Source: an uncultured Clostridia bacterium
GTDB taxonomy: Bacteria; Bacillota_A; Clostridia; Oscillospirales; Acutalibacteraceae
Direction: 5' to 3'
NCBI GenBank assembly: GCA_944380625.1
Contig: CALWIE010000102.1
Coordinates: 1 to 8,247, forward strand
Length of the DNA: 8,247 nt
This document shows, piece after piece, positions 5,707-8,247 of the stretch. The position numbers and the translations under genes were made by a program. Each line of letters opens with the position of its first letter. The stretch's first letter is position 1. The notes under the pieces are model-generated. The model did no database searches, was not told the DNA's origin, and was given only the letters and a program-made list of their open reading frames with translations.

Positions 5707-7161
5707 ATGCTTTCACAAGAACGCGCCCCCATTTATGAGGCGCTGCAAGAGTTTGAAAAACGCCGGGTGGTGCCCTTCGACGTGCCTGGACACAAACGGG
5801 GCCGGGGCAACCCGGAATTGGCGGAGCTTTTGGGGGAAAAGTGCGTCTCCATGGATGTAAACTCCATGAAGCCCCTGGACAACCTCTGCCACCCGGTCTC
5901 CGTCATCCGCCAGGCCGAGGAGCTGGCGGCCCAGGCCTTTGGGGCCGCCCACGCCTTTTTGATGGTGGGGGGCACCACCTCGGCGGTGCAGGCCATGATT
6001 TTGTCCGTGGCCAAGCGGGGGGAGAAGATCATCCTGCCCCGAAACGTTCACCGAAGCGTTATGGGGGCCATGGTGCTGTGCGGCGCCGTGCCTGTCTATG
6101 TGGACCCGGCCTGCGACGACCGGCTGGGCATTCCTCTGGGCATGCGCCGGGAGGATGTGGAGACCGCCATCAAGAAGCATCCCAACGCCAAGGCGGTGCT
6201 GGTGAACAATCCCACCTACTACGGCGTTTGCTCCGATTTGAAGGCCATCGCGAAAATGGCCCACGACCACGGCATGCTTTGCCTGGCTGACGAGGCCCAC
6301 GGAACCCACTTCTATTTCAGCGACGAGCTGCCCCTGTCCGCTATGGCGGCGGGGGCGGATATGGCCGCCGTGTCCATGCACAAGTCCGGGGGCAGTTTGA
6401 CCCAGAGCAGCCTGCTGCTCTGCGGCCCCGCCATGCAGGAGGGGCATGTGCGGCAGATTATCAACCTGACCCAGACCACCTCCGGCTCTTACCTGCTGCT
6501 GTCCAGCCTGGACATTTCCCGGCGGAACCTGGCCCTTCGGGGCAGGGAGGCCTTTGCCCAGGTGGTGAAACTGGCGGACTACGCCCGGGAGGAGATCAAC
6601 CGCATTGGGGGCTATTACGCCTTCTCCAAGGAGCTGATAAACGGGGACAGCGTTTTTGACTTTGACAGGACCAAGCTTTCGGTGAACACCTTGAATGTGG
6701 GTTTGGCCGGCATTGAGGTCTACGACCTTTTGCGGGACGAGTACGACATTCAGATTGAGTTTGGGGATTTGGGCAACTTTTTGGCCTATCTGTCCATTGG
6801 AGACAGGCCCCGGGAGATCGAGCGGCTGGTCAGCGCCTTGTCAGAGGTGCGCCGCCGCTTTGGAAAGCCCGACGCCGCCGGCCTGATGCGCCAGGAGTAC
6901 ATCGACCCGGAGGTGGTGCTGTCCCCCCAGGACGCCTTCTACGCGGAAAAGACCAGCCTGCCACTGGCGGAATCCGCCGGGCATGTGTGCAGCGAGTTTG
7001 TCATGTGCTATCCGCCGGGGATTCCCATTTTGGCTCCGGGGGAGCGGATCACCCCGGAGATTGTGCGGTATATCCAGTACGCCAAGGAAAAGGGGTGCAG
7101 CATGACCGGTCCCGAGGACCCGGACATCCGCCGCCTGAACGTGTTGAAGGGAGTGTATTGA
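5707..7161 (+). CDS. speA: PLP-dependent Orn/Lys/Arg decarboxylase, probably arginine decarboxylase
   Basis: The protein has 484 residues, close to the roughly 490 of Bacillus subtilis-type SpeA, an aspartate-aminotransferase-fold decarboxylase. It is expected to convert arginine to agmatine in the cytosol. The PDVPGHK-like segment FDVPGHKRGRGNP lies near residue 20. GGTTSAVQAM at 88-97 forms the phosphate-binding region. DEAHGTHF starts at Asp195, which contacts the PLP ring. SMHKSGGSLTQSS carries Lys226 as the Schiff-base lysine. CYPPGIPILAPGERI at 434-448 is the conserved C-terminal motif. The ATG at 5707 is chosen because a GGGGGGA ribosome binding site sits about 6 bases upstream and the MLSQERAPIYEAL start matches the family. 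The gene lies 57 bases after speD. Members of this fold also accept lysine or ornithine; arginine is inferred from the agmatinase-like gene two positions downstream. Confidence 0.93.
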   Translation: MLSQERAPIYEALQEFEKRRVVPFDVPGHKRGRGNPELAELLGEKCVSMDVNSMKPLDNLCHPVSVIRQAEELAAQAFGAAHAFLMVGGTTSAVQAMILSVAKRGEKIILPRNVHRSVMGAMVLCGAVPVYVDPACDDRLGIPLGMRREDVETAIKKHPNAKAVLVNNPTYYGVCSDLKAIAKMAHDHGMLCLADEAHGTHFYFSDELPLSAMAAGADMAAVSMHKSGGSLTQSSLLLCGPAMQEGHVRQIINLTQTTSGSYLLLSSLDISRRNLALRGREAFAQVVKLADYAREEINRIGGYYAFSKELINGDSVFDFDRTKLSVNTLNVGLAGIEVYDLLRDEYDIQIEFGDLGNFLAYLSIGDRPREIERLVSALSEVRRRFGKPDAAGLMRQEYIDPEVVLSPQDAFYAEKTSLPLAESAGHVCSEFVMCYPPGIPILAPGERITPEIVRYIQYAKEKGCSMTGPEDPDIRRLNVLKGVY

Positions 7162-7164
7162 CCC

Positions 7165-8016
7165 ATGGAGTTTTGGTTTTCCGAAATGCACACGCCCCAT
7201 GTAAAGCTGTCCATTCGGGTGGACCGGCAGCTGTACAGCGGGAAAAGCGAGTTTCAGCGCATCGATGTGTTCGACTCCCCGGAGTTTGGCCGGTTTCTCA
7301 CCCTGGACGGCTACATGATGCTGACGGAAAAGGACGAGTTCATCTATCACGAGATGATTACCCATGTGCCGATGGCGGTGCATCCCCATGTGGAAAAGGT
7401 GCTGGTTATTGGCGCGGGGGATGGGGGTGTCATCCGAGAGCTGGTCCAGTATCAGGATTTGAAGCACATCGATATGGTGGAGATCGACCCCCTGGTGGTG
7501 GAGGTGTGCAAGAAGTACCTTCCCAAAACTGCCTGCCGCCTGGAGGACCCCCGGCTTACCATTCACTATGAGGACGGGCTGAAGTTTGTCCGTTTTCAGG
7601 AGGACGAGTACGATTTGATCATTGTGGACTCCACCGACCCCTTCGGCCCTGGGGAGGGTCTGTTCACCCGGGAGTTTTACGGCAACTGCTACAAGGCCTT
7701 GAAGGAGGACGGGATTCTCATCAACCAGCACGAAAGCCCCTTCTACCCTGGGGACGCCGCCGCCTGCCAGCGGGCTCACAAGAACATTGTGGAGAGCTTT
7801 CCCATCAGAAAGGTGTACCAGGCCCACATTCCCACCTATCCCTCGGGCCACTGGCTGTTTGGCTTTGCCTCGAAAAAGTACCATCCCTTGAAGGACCTGG
7901 ACGAGACCCGGTGGAACATGCGGGGCATTCCCTGCCGGTATTACACCACCACCCTGCACAAAGGGGCCTTCTATATTCCCGCCTATGTGGAGGAGCTGTT
8001 GAAGCATGTTGAGTAA
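7165..8016 (+). CDS. speE: spermidine synthase (polyamine aminopropyltransferase)
   Basis: The protein has 283 residues, normal for SpeE. It transfers the aminopropyl group from decarboxylated SAM to putrescine, giving spermidine and methylthioadenosine. The small N-terminal beta domain is followed by YHEMITHVPM (61-70). The nucleotide-binding loop VIGAGDGGVIREL is at 81-93, with GAGDGG in place of the commoner GGGDGG. The acidic end of the next strand, VEIDPLVVE, is at 105-113. VDSTDPFGPGEGLF (154-167) holds the catalytic aspartates Asp155 and Asp158. The C-terminal IPTYPSGHWLFGFAS is at 222-236. The start codon is only 3 bases after the speA stop, and its ribosome binding site (AAGGGAG, near 7147) lies within speA, so translation is probably coupled. 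Amine specificity (putrescine, agmatine or cadaverine) cannot be fixed from sequence by eye; putrescine is favoured by the operon. Confidence 0.95.
   Translation: MEFWFSEMHTPHVKLSIRVDRQLYSGKSEFQRIDVFDSPEFGRFLTLDGYMMLTEKDEFIYHEMITHVPMAVHPHVEKVLVIGAGDGGVIRELVQYQDLKHIDMVEIDPLVVEVCKKYLPKTACRLEDPRLTIHYEDGLKFVRFQEDEYDLIIVDSTDPFGPGEGLFTREFYGNCYKALKEDGILINQHESPFYPGDAAACQRAHKNIVESFPIRKVYQAHIPTYPSGHWLFGFASKKYHPLKDLDETRWNMRGIPCRYYTTTLHKGAFYIPAYVEELLKHVE
7988..7994 (+). promoter_or_regulatory. ribosome binding site of speB inside the end of speE
   Basis: GGAGGAG lies about 10 bases before the ATG at 8006, within the last codons of speE. The later in-frame ATG at 8021 has no comparable site upstream, so this element selects the start that overlaps speE. 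Confidence 0.6.
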
Positions 8017-8247
8017 AAATATGGAGACCTTTCTCTGCTGCGACAAGGAATGGGAGGAGGCCGGCACTGTTCTGTTTGGCGCGCCCTTTGACTCCACCAC
8101 CTCCTACCGGCCCGGCTCCCGGTTTGGCAGCAGCGCCATCCGCCGGGAGTCCTACGGCATTGAGAGTTACAGTCCCTATCAGGACAGGGATCTGCTGGAC
8201 ATCGCCGTGTTTGACAGCGGCGACATCGAGCTGCCTCTGGGAGACGC
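8006..8247 (+). CDS. speB: agmatinase / ureohydrolase family, N-terminal part only
   Basis: The first 80 codons are present before the right edge cuts the gene. VLFGAPFDSTTSYRPGSRFG followed by SSAIRRESYGIE is the characteristic N-terminal motif of agmatinase-type ureohydrolases, and the start of DIAVFDSGDIELPLGD also fits. Agmatinases are cytosolic manganese enzymes that hydrolyse agmatine to putrescine and urea. The metal-binding His/Asp motifs lie beyond the window, so catalytic competence cannot be checked here. The ATG at 8006 overlaps the end of speE by 11 bases in another frame, which implies translational coupling. Arginase, guanidinobutyrase or an agmatinase-like enzyme acting on aminopropylagmatine remain possible. 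Agmatinase is preferred because an arginine-type decarboxylase and a spermidine synthase stand in the same operon. Confidence 0.88.
   Translation, partial: MLSKNMETFLCCDKEWEEAGTVLFGAPFDSTTSYRPGSRFGSSAIRRESYGIESYSPYQDRDLLDIAVFDSGDIELPLGD

Noticed and set aside
6841..8100. Long minus-strand open frame opposite the end of speA, all of speE and the start of speB.
   Set aside because: The plus-strand genes carry clear family motifs, whereas the minus-strand translation has none and spans three genes.
1..8247. Mobile elements, tRNA or rRNA genes and CRISPR arrays.
   Set aside because: No transposase, integrase, terminal repeats, tRNA fold or regularly spaced repeats were seen on reading both strands.

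Overview
The window is GC-rich bacterial DNA that reads as an anaerobic gut-type clostridium (Bacillota, Clostridia, probably Oscillospiraceae-like). The reasons are the strong GGAGG-type ribosome binding sites, sigma-A promoters, intrinsic terminators, a DUF4317 gene (a family I know mainly from Clostridia), a DUF1846/UPF0371 gene, and a clostridial-style spermidine operon. The genus assignment is inference.

Layout. Positions 1-1283 hold most of a DUF1846 gene on the minus strand, cut by the left edge. Positions 1284-1550 are a divergent promoter region: a very good minus-strand promoter whose -35 box lies in the loop of a long inverted repeat, and a plus-strand extended -10. Positions 1551-3155 encode a stand-alone FGGY-family sugar kinase, closed by a strong terminator at about 3186-3219. 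That terminator runs straight into the promoter of a DUF4317 gene (3279-4445).

Positions 4446-4890 contain no convincing gene, but they are the most interesting part. A near-consensus promoter (TTGACA, 17-bp spacer, TATACT) drives a roughly 370-nt highly structured leader that ends in an intrinsic terminator only 31 bases before the speD start codon. A segment about 200 nt upstream (4620-4633) is complementary, over 13 bp with one bulge, to the 5' arm of that terminator. It can also fold into its own local hairpin. Between the two lies a probable pseudoknot (4660-4739). This is the architecture of a riboswitch or other transcription-attenuation element. I do not recognise it as a known RNA family, and it is my main candidate for something undescribed.

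Positions 4891-8247 are a tightly packed operon. speD (S-adenosylmethionine decarboxylase, pyruvoyl type), speA (PLP-dependent arginine-type decarboxylase), speE (aminopropyltransferase) and the start of speB (agmatinase family, cut by the right edge) together give a complete route from arginine and S-adenosylmethionine to spermidine. SpeA would make agmatine, SpeB putrescine, SpeD decarboxylated SAM, and SpeE would join the last two. Control of the whole operon would pass through the leader RNA, because there is little room for another promoter between the terminator and speD.
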